Assembly: GCA_014379065.1 (NCBI GenBank)
Contig: JACMMM010000656.1
Span: forward strand, 1-6,213
DNA: 6,213 nucleotides
Direction: 5' to 3'
DNA from: Saprospiraceae bacterium
GTDB lineage: Bacteria; Bacteroidota; Bacteroidia; Chitinophagales; Saprospiraceae
The position numbers and the translations under genes are program-made. The notes under the pieces are model-generated. The model saw only the letters and a list, made by a program, of their open reading frames with translations, searched no databases and was not told the DNA's origin. Shown here in pieces: positions 1 to 6,213 of this stretch (position 1 is the stretch's first letter; each line of letters begins with the position of its first letter).

Positions 1-1875
1 GCCGCGACAGACACGGCCCGTATTTGGGCACTCATGGAGGTCGGCAAACTCTGCACCCAGCCCCAGCCAGATACTGCCATAATGTATTTTGGACAAGCTT
101 TGGCACTGGCAGAAAAAATCGACTTCGAGCGCGGCATCGCAAAGTGCCGCATCAACCGCTCCGGCGCTTACAACAACCTGGGGCGTTACCGCGAGTCCGT
201 CGCCGATTGTCAGACTGCCATTCCCATCTGCGAACGGCTGGGCATGAAAAAGGAATTGGTCGCGAGCTACAACAACATGGGTAACGCCTGGGACTTTCTC
301 GGCAACCGCTGGCAAGCTATTGAAGCCTTTTCAAAAGCATTGCGGGCCATGGAGGGGGTCAAGTTGCCGCCACATTTCCCGCTCACGGTGCGCAACAATA
401 TGGCCCGACAGTACGATGACTTGGGTCTTTACAACAAGGCTTTTGATTACGCCAAAAAGTCATATGAAGAAGCTACGGCGCTCGGCGATTCGTTGCAGGT
501 TGCCATTGCGTTGCACCACATGGCAACGTCCGCTCTGGGCATGCGCCGCAAGGCAGAAGCCCTTGGCTATTGTATTCGTGTCGAACGACTTGCCCGGGAA
601 GCAGAAGACCCGATTTTGCTTGTGTTCGCGCTGAACAACATCGCTGTGTTGACGCATGACAAACAGCCTGCTGAAGCCGAAAAAATGATGCGCGAGGCCC
701 TGGTCATTTCGCAAAAAACGGGCGATTTGTTTGGGGAAGTCGGTGCATTGGAGAGCATGGCCCGGTTCGCCATTTCAAAAAAAGATTTTTCAAACGCCAA
801 AAAGTACGCACAGGAAGGGCGTGAAAAAGCCCAAAAAGAAGGCATGAACGATGAAGTTGCCACCTGCTGCCTCATCCTCTCCGATGTCGCGCTCGCAATG
901 GGCAACATCGGGCAGTACCGCGAGCTGCGCCGACTTTTTTTTGATATGAGCGACACGCTCGCCAACAACAATCTCGTACATGCCACGCAGGATTTGGAGA
1001 CCAAGTACGAAACCGAAAAAAAGGAAGCCCAAATCGTCTCGCTTGAACGCGAACGCGAGCTCCAAAAACTACGTCTGCGCCAAAAAAACGGCCTTATCGG
1101 AGGGTTGGCCTCATTTTCGGGGCTGCTGTTTTTGGCAGGTTTTCTCAGCATTCGAAACCTCAGACAGCGCCGCCAGTTGGCAGAACAAGAAGTCAAAATC
1201 CAGCAACAACAAATTACTCAACTCAAACAGGAACAGCAACTCAGCGTTGCGGATGCGGTGCTGCGCAGTCAGGAAGGCGAGCGCAGTCGCCTCGCCCGCG
1301 ACCTCCACGACGGCCTCGGTGGGATGCTCTCCGGTGTAAAACAATCTTTAAACGGCATGAAAGGCAATCAAATCCTCAGCGAAACCGGAGCGGCAGCACT
1401 CGGCCAAGTTATCGGCGACCTCGACCGCTCCATTGGCGAACTGCGCCACATTGCCCGCAACATGATGCCCGAAGCCCTCGTGCGTTTCGGTCTCAAAGAC
1501 GCGCTGCACGACTACTGTGATCACCTCCGGCTTACCAGCGGTTTAGCTGTACACTATCAGGCTTATGGCCTGGACAAGCGCCTGCCTCAACAAACGGAGG
1601 TCATCCTGTTCAGAATCGCGCAGGAACTGCTCAACAACATTGTGAAACACGCTGGGGCCAAGCAGGTGCTGGTCCAACTCATCGAAAACGAAGGCCGAGT
1701 GAACCTAACCGTGGAGGATGATGGCCAAGGCTTCGACCCCGAAAAACTGAAAATAGCGCCTGGCGTGGGTTGGCTCAATATCCAATCAAGAGTAGAATAT
1801 CTTGGTGGAACACTCGATCTACGCACGCAGCCGGGCAAAGGGAGTTCGGTGAGCATAGAGTGCGGAACCAATTAA
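1..1875 (+). CDS. TPR-containing sensor histidine kinase (HisKA_3/HATPase_c), 5' end missing
   Basis: Inner-membrane sensor kinase of the NarL/DesK-like HisKA_3 class, which autophosphorylates on His and passes phosphate to a response regulator. The frame is open to the left edge with no stop, and residues before the Met at base 34 already read as TPR (DTARIWALMEVG), so the true start lies upstream. Of 624 visible residues, about 1-330 form roughly seven TPR-like helix pairs, probably periplasmic. A charged coiled coil (about 335-360) leads to one membrane helix (about 364-384) and a Gln-rich coiled coil (about 390-420). HisKA_3 follows, with phospho-acceptor H436 in ARDLHDGLGG (codon at 1306). 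HATPase_c shows the N box ELLNNIVKHA (542-551), G1 box EDDGQGFD (572-579), G2 GVGWLNI (588-594) and PGKGSS (611-616). All ATP-binding motifs look intact. There is no receiver domain and no response-regulator gene downstream. The class is secure; the signal sensed is unknown. Confidence 0.95.
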   Translation, partial: AATDTARIWALMEVGKLCTQPQPDTAIMYFGQALALAEKIDFERGIAKCRINRSGAYNNLGRYRESVADCQTAIPICERLGMKKELVASYNNMGNAWDFLGNRWQAIEAFSKALRAMEGVKLPPHFPLTVRNNMARQYDDLGLYNKAFDYAKKSYEEATALGDSLQVAIALHHMATSALGMRRKAEALGYCIRVERLAREAEDPILLVFALNNIAVLTHDKQPAEAEKMMREALVISQKTGDLFGEVGALESMARFAISKKDFSNAKKYAQEGREKAQKEGMNDEVATCCLILSDVALAMGNIGQYRELRRLFFDMSDTLANNNLVHATQDLETKYETEKKEAQIVSLERERELQKLRLRQKNGLIGGLASFSGLLFLAGFLSIRNLRQRRQLAEQEVKIQQQQITQLKQEQQLSVADAVLRSQEGERSRLARDLHDGLGGMLSGVKQSLNGMKGNQILSETGAAALGQVIGDLDRSIGELRHIARNMMPEALVRFGLKDALHDYCDHLRLTSGLAVHYQAYGLDKRLPQQTEVILFRIAQELLNNIVKHAGAKQVLVQLIENEGRVNLTVEDDGQGFDPEKLKIAPGVGWLNIQSRVEYLGGTLDLRTQPGKGSSVSIECGTN

Positions 1876-1887
1876 TGTGCATTTTGG

Positions 1888-1905
1888 ATCGCCCAATTGG
1901 GCGAT
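1888..1905. repeat. Perfect 18-base palindrome just after the kinase stop
   Basis: ATCGCCCAATTGGGCGAT equals its own reverse complement and starts 12 bases after the TAA. As RNA it could fold into a 7-bp GC-rich stem with an AAUU loop. No T-run follows, so it is a weak candidate for an intrinsic terminator. Its right half (GGGCGATTT) also occurs in the - strand copy within the repeat cluster, so it may simply belong to that repeat family. Confidence 0.6.
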
Positions 1906-1963
1906 TTGCAGATTAGAACCGCGTAGCGGTGGCATTTTGGTAGCACCAGCGTTAAATTTTTTG

Positions 1964-2019
1964 AGAACCGCGTAGCGGTGACATTATAGGTCGAAATAAT
2001 GTCACCGCTACGCGGTTCT
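1964..2019. repeat. Inner hairpin: 24-bp perfect stem, 8-base loop
   Basis: Arms 1964-1987 and 1996-2019 are perfectly complementary, around the loop AGGTCGAA. This is the strongest hairpin in the intergenic region. It could fold in RNA from either strand and act as a transcription stop or mRNA-stabilising structure, but no T-rich tail follows on the + strand. The arms carry the same 20-base unit as the outer arms, with A instead of G at the variable position (GTGACATT). Its role is inferred only. Confidence 0.85.
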
Positions 2020-2109
2020 TATCCCCAAAATCGCCCTTGGGGCTACCAAAATGCCACCGCTACGCGGTTTTATATGAATCTATCCAAAACCCGCAATAGT
2101 TGAACGATT

Positions 2110-3036
2110 ATGCGCTTTTTTCTTTTTTACATGCTCGTTTATTCCAGCCCCATTTTTGGCCAATATCCAGCCTATCAAACATACGTAAGACAAGCCGATT
2201 CGCTCTTTCGGGCTGGCGAGTTTTCCGCTTCGGCAAACGCCTTTTCGGCTGCTTTTGAGACCTTCAACTGGCGAGGTTATCCAGAAGATCGATTAACAGC
2301 CGCATGGGCTTGGGCGCGGGCGGGCAATGCCGATTCGGCCATTTACCAGTTGCAACGGATTCTTGACAAGACCGATTTTCTGGACAAAGATGATTTGTGG
2401 ACGCTCGACCCTGCTTTTGAATCGCTTCAAAACGACCTCGGCTGGAAACGTTTGACCACTCAATGGCATTTGAAACAGGAACGATTAGAGCATATACGTA
2501 CCAACCCAATTTCTGTTGAACTGGAGCAAATTCATTACTTGGATCAATACTTTCGACAAAAACGGGATAGTGTGATTGAGTTGCACGGCCTTCAATCCCC
2601 TGAAATGAAAGACTGGGCGCGACGCTGGAATATTCAGGATTCACTCAATTATCTGCGCGTAAACGAGATACTCGAAACGTATGGCTGGCTCGGCACCGAT
2701 GAGGTCACGGAGTCCGCTTCAACGGCCATATGGCTGGTGCTTCAACACGCCGACAGGAATTTGCCCGCTCAGGAAAAATGGCTGCCCGTCATGCGTGAGG
2801 CTGTGCGCAAGGGAAAAGCAAAATCAGGAAACTTGGCTTATCTTGAGGATCGTGTTTTAAAAAATCAGGGCAAGCCACAACGATATGGCAGCCAACTTTA
2901 CACTGACCCGAGTACAGGTGCGATGTTGTTGTATCCTGTTGAAGACCCGGACAATCTGGATGCTCGGCGTAAAGCGATGGAATTAGGGCCTATTCAAAAT
3001 TACCTGGATCAAACGGGCGCAAAATGGAAACGTTAA
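2110..3036 (+). CDS. Exported DUF6624-family protein with N-terminal TPR-like region
   Basis: Protein of 308 residues, function unknown. The first ATG after an in-frame TGA at 2101 is taken as the start; it gives a short hydrophobic signal peptide (RFFLFYMLVYSSPIFG) with probable cleavage before Gln18, so a periplasmic location is likely. No Shine-Dalgarno is visible. Residues about 20-115 look like one or two TPR helix pairs (ADSLFRAGEF, AWARAGNADSAIYQLQ). The C-terminal half matches my recollection of DUF6624, with hallmark motifs LQHADRN (211-217), AYLEDRV (243-249) and QRYGSQ (257-262). The conserved His, Asp, Glu and Arg residues might suggest a binding or catalytic site, but no activity is known to me. 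It lies 234 bases after the kinase, behind the repeat cluster, and 277 bases before the next gene, so it is probably transcribed alone. Confidence 0.85.
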   Translation: MRFFLFYMLVYSSPIFGQYPAYQTYVRQADSLFRAGEFSASANAFSAAFETFNWRGYPEDRLTAAWAWARAGNADSAIYQLQRILDKTDFLDKDDLWTLDPAFESLQNDLGWKRLTTQWHLKQERLEHIRTNPISVELEQIHYLDQYFRQKRDSVIELHGLQSPEMKDWARRWNIQDSLNYLRVNEILETYGWLGTDEVTESASTAIWLVLQHADRNLPAQEKWLPVMREAVRKGKAKSGNLAYLEDRVLKNQGKPQRYGSQLYTDPSTGAMLLYPVEDPDNLDARRKAMELGPIQNYLDQTGAKWKR

Positions 3037-3313
3037 TCCCGATGGCCCCATGTAACACCATAAATAACCCGTTGAACTGCAAAGAGGATATGTTTCACGA
3101 TTAGATCGTTAAACAATCTTTCTCAAGATGGTGGTGGTATCAACACTCTCTCCTCTCCCCCCAAATTGTCAACAATTCACCTTTCCCACCCTTTTAACTT
3201 ACTCCTAACAGCCTTGGCACATATTTTTTGCATCTGTGATTGTTAAACTGCCGTATGTCTTTGACAGACCATAATTTGGTATCAATACATCCGAATTCAA
3301 ACACTCGCATACC

Positions 3314-6213
3314 ATGAAATATAAACTCGTTTTCGCGCTCTTTTTCGCAGCGCTTTTTGCCAGCCCCTTGCAGGCGCAATACTTCGGGCGCAACAAGCCC
3401 CGCTACAACCAGCAACCTTTCAAAGTGACTGAAACAGAGCACTTTGTCATTTACGATTACCTTGATAATCCAGAAAAACTCAAGGAAATCGCTAGCTCCG
3501 CCGAGTTGTGGTATTCCATGCACTCGAAGGTCTTGGGGGATTCTTTCACCGTCAAAAACCCGCTCATTATTTACAATGACCACGCGGGATTCCAACAAAC
3601 AAATGCCATTCAAGGCGACATCAGCGTGGGCACGGGTGGCGTGACGGAAGGCTTGCGCAACCGCGTCATTTTTCCGGTCGCGCCCACCAACCAACAGACC
3701 AATCACGTATTGGGCCACGAACTGGTACACGCTTTCCAGTACCACATGATCATCAACGGTGACTCCACCAGTATACGCAACCTCGCCAACCTCCCGCTTT
3801 GGATGGTGGAAGGCTTGGCCGAATACCTCAGCATTGGGCGCATTGACCCACATACTTCGCTCTGGATGCGCGACGCGGTGCTAAACGACCAGGTGCCCCG
3901 CATCAAGGATTTAGATAATGGCAAATACTTCCCCTACCGTTGGGGGCAAGCCTTTTGGGCCTATGTGACTGGCACTTACAGCGACGATGCCATCCGCCCG
4001 CTGTTTGAAAATACGGCCAAATACGGCCTTAAAGCCGCCGTGCCGATGACCCTTGGTATCAGCGTGGATTCGCTGTCGAACAGCTGGCGCCGTACTTTGA
4101 AAGACCATTACGGGCGTTGGGCTATTAAAGGCAAAAAAGAGGATTTGCCCGGAAAAACCCTGCTCGACGACGATAATGCCGGGCAAATGAATATCTCGCC
4201 CGTACTCAGCCCCAATGGCAAATACGTCGTTTTCTTGTCAGAGAAAAACCTGTTCACTACCGATCTTTTCTTAGCCGACGCAAAGACTGGCAAGCTTATG
4301 CGCAAGGTTGCCAGCACCGCCTCGGATGGCAATGTGGACCATTTCAACTTTTTAGAAAGTGCTGGCACTTGGAGTCCCGATTCCAAACGTTTCGCGTTTG
4401 ACGTTTATGAAAAAGGGCGCAGTGTGCTGGTTATCAAAGACATTTTCAAAGGGAAGGGAACGAAAAAAGTGCAAATCCCGGGTGTCCCGGCATTCAGCAA
4501 CCCGGCCTGGAGTCCCGACGGGAAAACCATTGTGGTGAGCGGCCTCGTGCATGGCCAAACCGATCTGTACGAATACAACCTGAAAAGCAGAAAAGTGAAA
4601 CGCCTCACCAACGACCGCTATTCCGAAATCCTCCCGACCTGGAGCGCCGACGGCAAATCCCTGGCGTTTTCGACTGACGAATTGAGCATGCAGCGTGGGC
4701 GTACAAACGGCGTTTGGGCGATGAACCTTGCCGTGATGGATATGAGCGAGTGGGAAAGCAAGCCGGGTAATTTAGGAAGCAACTTGAAGTTGCCTCCTAA
4801 ATTAAACCTTGACATTTTCCCCGGCGCGGACAACATGAACCCGCAATTCGACAAAAACGGCAACCTGTTTTTCCTCAGCAACCGAGATGGGCGGCGCAAT
4901 CTGTACCGCTACGATATGGCTACGAAAAAGGTATTTCAGCTTACCGACATGATGACGGGCATCACGGGCATTACCCCTTACTCCCCTGCCATCACAGTGG
5001 CCGACGACCGCGACCGAGTCCTATACACACACTACAACAAAGGCCACTACACCATCCACGAAGCGAAAGATGCAGATTTTACAGCCAAAGAAATAGATCC
5101 GATGGCAGTAGACCAAGTGTCTGCTTCCCTGCCGCCATTCAGCCCAAAACAGCGCGATATGGTGAATACGGGACTGCGCCTGATGGACATGGCGCAAGAC
5201 AGCAACACGACTATGACGGCCAAGAAATACAGGCCAAAATTCAAACTTGACTACCTCGGCGGCAGCACGGGGGTGGGCGTGAACACCGGCAACAGCAGTT
5301 TTGGCACACAAACCGGTTTGGCAGGCGGCGTGGACGCGCTTTTTAGCGATATTTTGGGCAATAACCAACTTTACGCTGGCGGAGTGTTCAACGGTGACAT
5401 CCAGGATGCCGGCGGGCAGGTTTCGTACATCAACCAAAAGAATCGCATTGGGTGGGGGGTGAATGCTTCGCACATTGCATACCAAACCGGCGGTTATTAC
5501 ATTTACAACCGGGACCAAAAAGATCCGGTAAAAGAGCCATCAGGAAACTCTGATCGCTATAAAGAATTCGGTATTGGTGTGGATCGGACCTTTCAACAGC
5601 GCGTTGGCGCTTTGGCTTTTTACCCATTTTCCGTGACCAAACGTGTAGAGGTGGGTGCTGCAACAGAGTTTTACCATTCAAGAGTCACAGAATATATAGA
5701 TGTCTTTGACTATGATACGGTGCAAAACACCATATTTGAGATTTACCAAGGCGCCAAACAACAAAAACAACCCAAAGGCCCGACCCTCAACCTGAACAAC
5801 GTGAACGCCGCCTTTGTGGGCGACAACTCTTATTTTGGCATGACCGCGCCGTTGCAGGGCTGGCGCTATCGCTTTGGGGTAGAACAGTACTTCGGGGATT
5901 ACCAGTTCACAACTTTATTGGCAGACGCCAGGAAGTACTTTTACTTAAAACCGGTCACATTGGCGGTGCGCGGACTTGGTTATTTGCGATCAGAGAAATA
6001 CGAAGATGGCGCGTTCAGTGTTGATTACCCGCTTTTTGCAGGCTCGTCCTACTTTGTGAGAGGCTATGATCGTGCGGTATATTCAACGGAGGAAGACCCC
6101 TATTTTTTGCAACGAACCATTGGCAGCAAAATCCTTGTCGGCAATTTTGAGGTTCGCTTGCCATTCACCGGGCCGCGTAGGCTTTCGCTCATCAAATCGA
6201 ATTTCCTGGTGAC
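3314..6213 (+). CDS. Outer-membrane protein: gluzincin peptidase + TolB-like propeller + Omp85-like barrel, 3' end missing
   Basis: The frame is open from ATG 3314 to the right edge (966 residues visible), with no stop found on reading through. The start gives a classic Sec signal peptide, cleaved after ASPLQA (residue 22). Residues about 35-280 form a metallopeptidase of the gluzincin (peptidase MA-like) type: HELVH at 135-139, then WMVEGLAEY at 163-171, where E166 is the likely third zinc ligand, and YRWGQAFWAY at 208-217. Residues about 290-590 hold six propeller blades with WSPDG-like motifs (SPNG, WSPDS, WSPDG, WSADG and weaker versions). After a linker (about 586-640), an outer-membrane barrel begins at about 641; VRGY at 915-918 is the L6-loop motif of the Omp85/BamA superfamily. 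Probably some tens of residues of barrel are missing. Similar proteins are often labelled TolB or surface antigen; the substrate is unknown. No Shine-Dalgarno is visible. Confidence 0.92.
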   Translation, partial: MKYKLVFALFFAALFASPLQAQYFGRNKPRYNQQPFKVTETEHFVIYDYLDNPEKLKEIASSAELWYSMHSKVLGDSFTVKNPLIIYNDHAGFQQTNAIQGDISVGTGGVTEGLRNRVIFPVAPTNQQTNHVLGHELVHAFQYHMIINGDSTSIRNLANLPLWMVEGLAEYLSIGRIDPHTSLWMRDAVLNDQVPRIKDLDNGKYFPYRWGQAFWAYVTGTYSDDAIRPLFENTAKYGLKAAVPMTLGISVDSLSNSWRRTLKDHYGRWAIKGKKEDLPGKTLLDDDNAGQMNISPVLSPNGKYVVFLSEKNLFTTDLFLADAKTGKLMRKVASTASDGNVDHFNFLESAGTWSPDSKRFAFDVYEKGRSVLVIKDIFKGKGTKKVQIPGVPAFSNPAWSPDGKTIVVSGLVHGQTDLYEYNLKSRKVKRLTNDRYSEILPTWSADGKSLAFSTDELSMQRGRTNGVWAMNLAVMDMSEWESKPGNLGSNLKLPPKLNLDIFPGADNMNPQFDKNGNLFFLSNRDGRRNLYRYDMATKKVFQLTDMMTGITGITPYSPAITVADDRDRVLYTHYNKGHYTIHEAKDADFTAKEIDPMAVDQVSASLPPFSPKQRDMVNTGLRLMDMAQDSNTTMTAKKYRPKFKLDYLGGSTGVGVNTGNSSFGTQTGLAGGVDALFSDILGNNQLYAGGVFNGDIQDAGGQVSYINQKNRIGWGVNASHIAYQTGGYYIYNRDQKDPVKEPSGNSDRYKEFGIGVDRTFQQRVGALAFYPFSVTKRVEVGAATEFYHSRVTEYIDVFDYDTVQNTIFEIYQGAKQQKQPKGPTLNLNNVNAAFVGDNSYFGMTAPLQGWRYRFGVEQYFGDYQFTTLLADARKYFYLKPVTLAVRGLGYLRSEKYEDGAFSVDYPLFAGSSYFVRGYDRAVYSTEEDPYFLQRTIGSKILVGNFEVRLPFTGPRRLSLIKSNFLV
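4768..4804. repeat. 37-base near-perfect palindrome inside the coding sequence
   Basis: Arms 4768-4785 and 4787-4804 match at 17 of 18 positions around the single centre base 4786; the only mismatch is 4778/4794. The palindrome starts TAATTTAGGAAGCAACTT and is read in frame as NLGSNLKLPPKL (residues 486-497), in the loop between propeller blades 4 and 5. The domain frame stays intact on both sides. It does not resemble the CCGCGTAGCGG unit of the intergenic cluster. It may be a second family of small palindromic element inserted in a tolerant loop, or an mRNA hairpin. Confidence 0.85.

Larger units (their letters stand above)
1879..2069. repeat. Palindromic repeat cluster with nested inverted repeats
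   Basis: A 20-base unit, AACCGCGTAGCGGTGRCATT, occurs four times: at 1917 and 1966 on the + strand, and ending at 2017 and 2069 on the - strand. The outer pair is extended to perfect 28-base arms, 1917-1944 and 2042-2069. The inner pair forms a separate 24-base hairpin. In addition, 1879-1924 is a diverged inverted copy of 2010-2054: both carry GCATTTTGG, then GGGCGATTT, then GAACCGCGT, so the underlying unit repeats about every 52-53 bases on each strand. The cluster fills almost the whole gap between the kinase and the next gene. It resembles a REP/BIME-like or MITE-like non-autonomous element. No transposase and no convincing target-site duplication is visible here. Confidence 0.85.

Noticed and set aside
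34..36. ATG as the true start of the kinase
   Set aside because: The frame is open to base 1 and the 11 codons before it continue the TPR pattern; no signal peptide follows this Met although a periplasmic sensor would need one.
935..942. Run of eight T in the kinase gene as a programmed slippage site
   Set aside because: The frame continues correctly through it and the alternative frames end soon; it is an ordinary Phe-Phe codon pair context.
567..1196. 209-codon open frame on the - strand inside the kinase gene
   Set aside because: It is antisense to a well-supported TPR and membrane region, is rich in Ser and Arg as shadow frames often are, and shows no recognisable domain.
1917..2069. 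CRISPR-like array
   Set aside because: The repeats are in opposite orientations, with unequal and partly homologous spacers; this is a palindromic cluster, not direct repeats.
1913..2072. Target-site duplication (TTA) flanking the 28-base outer arms
   Set aside because: Only three bases match and one extra base separates the left copy from the arm; this is too weak to claim transposition.
3037..3313. Bacteroidota-type promoter (TTG ... TAnnTTTG) before the barrel protein gene
   Set aside because: Near matches such as TATGTCTTTG at 3254 and TATTTTTTG near 3222 have wrong internal spacing, and no properly placed upstream box goes with them.
3194..3853. 219-codon open frame on the - strand over the start of the barrel protein gene
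   Set aside because: It lies opposite the signal peptide and the HELVH peptidase domain, which are strongly supported; its own sequence shows no family features.
5021..5518. 165-codon open frame on the - strand inside the barrel protein gene
   Set aside because: Shadow of the linker and early barrel strands; no motif and no independent start context.

Overview
The window looks like chromosomal DNA from a member of the phylum Bacteroidota. Three things suggest this: a TPR-type sensor kinase of the kind common in that phylum, a DUF6624 protein, and a large outer-membrane protease/propeller/barrel protein. All genes lack a clear Shine-Dalgarno sequence, which is also typical there. GC content looks balanced, by eye. 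Assignment to a Saprospiria- or Chitinophagia-like lineage is only a guess. All three genes lie on the + strand.

Layout. (1) Bases 1-1875 hold the 3' part of a membrane-bound sensor histidine kinase: TPR array, coiled coil, one membrane helix, coiled coil, HisKA_3 and HATPase_c. Its start lies upstream of the window. (2) Bases 1876-2109 are non-coding and almost filled by a palindromic repeat cluster. Four copies of a 20-base unit are arranged as two nested perfect inverted repeats, with a diverged copy of the adjoining segment on the left. (3) Bases 2110-3036 encode an exported 308-residue DUF6624 protein of unknown function. (4) Bases 3037-3313 (277 bases) hold no gene, convincing promoter, terminator or repeat that I can see. 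(5) From base 3314 to the right edge runs a large open frame (966 residues visible, 3' end missing). It encodes a signal peptide, a gluzincin-type metallopeptidase domain with intact HELVH, a six-blade TolB-like propeller and an Omp85/BamA-like beta-barrel with a VRGY motif. A near-perfect 37-base palindrome lies inside this gene, between two propeller blades.

How the genes relate. Nothing in the sequence links the three functionally. The spacings (234 and 277 bases) suggest separate transcription units. No response regulator follows the kinase, so its partner is either upstream of the window or elsewhere. The two most notable items are the three-part outer-membrane protein, whose periplasmic part is a protease and propeller with no POTRA domain that I can see, and the two unrelated palindromic repeats, one intergenic and one in frame inside a gene.
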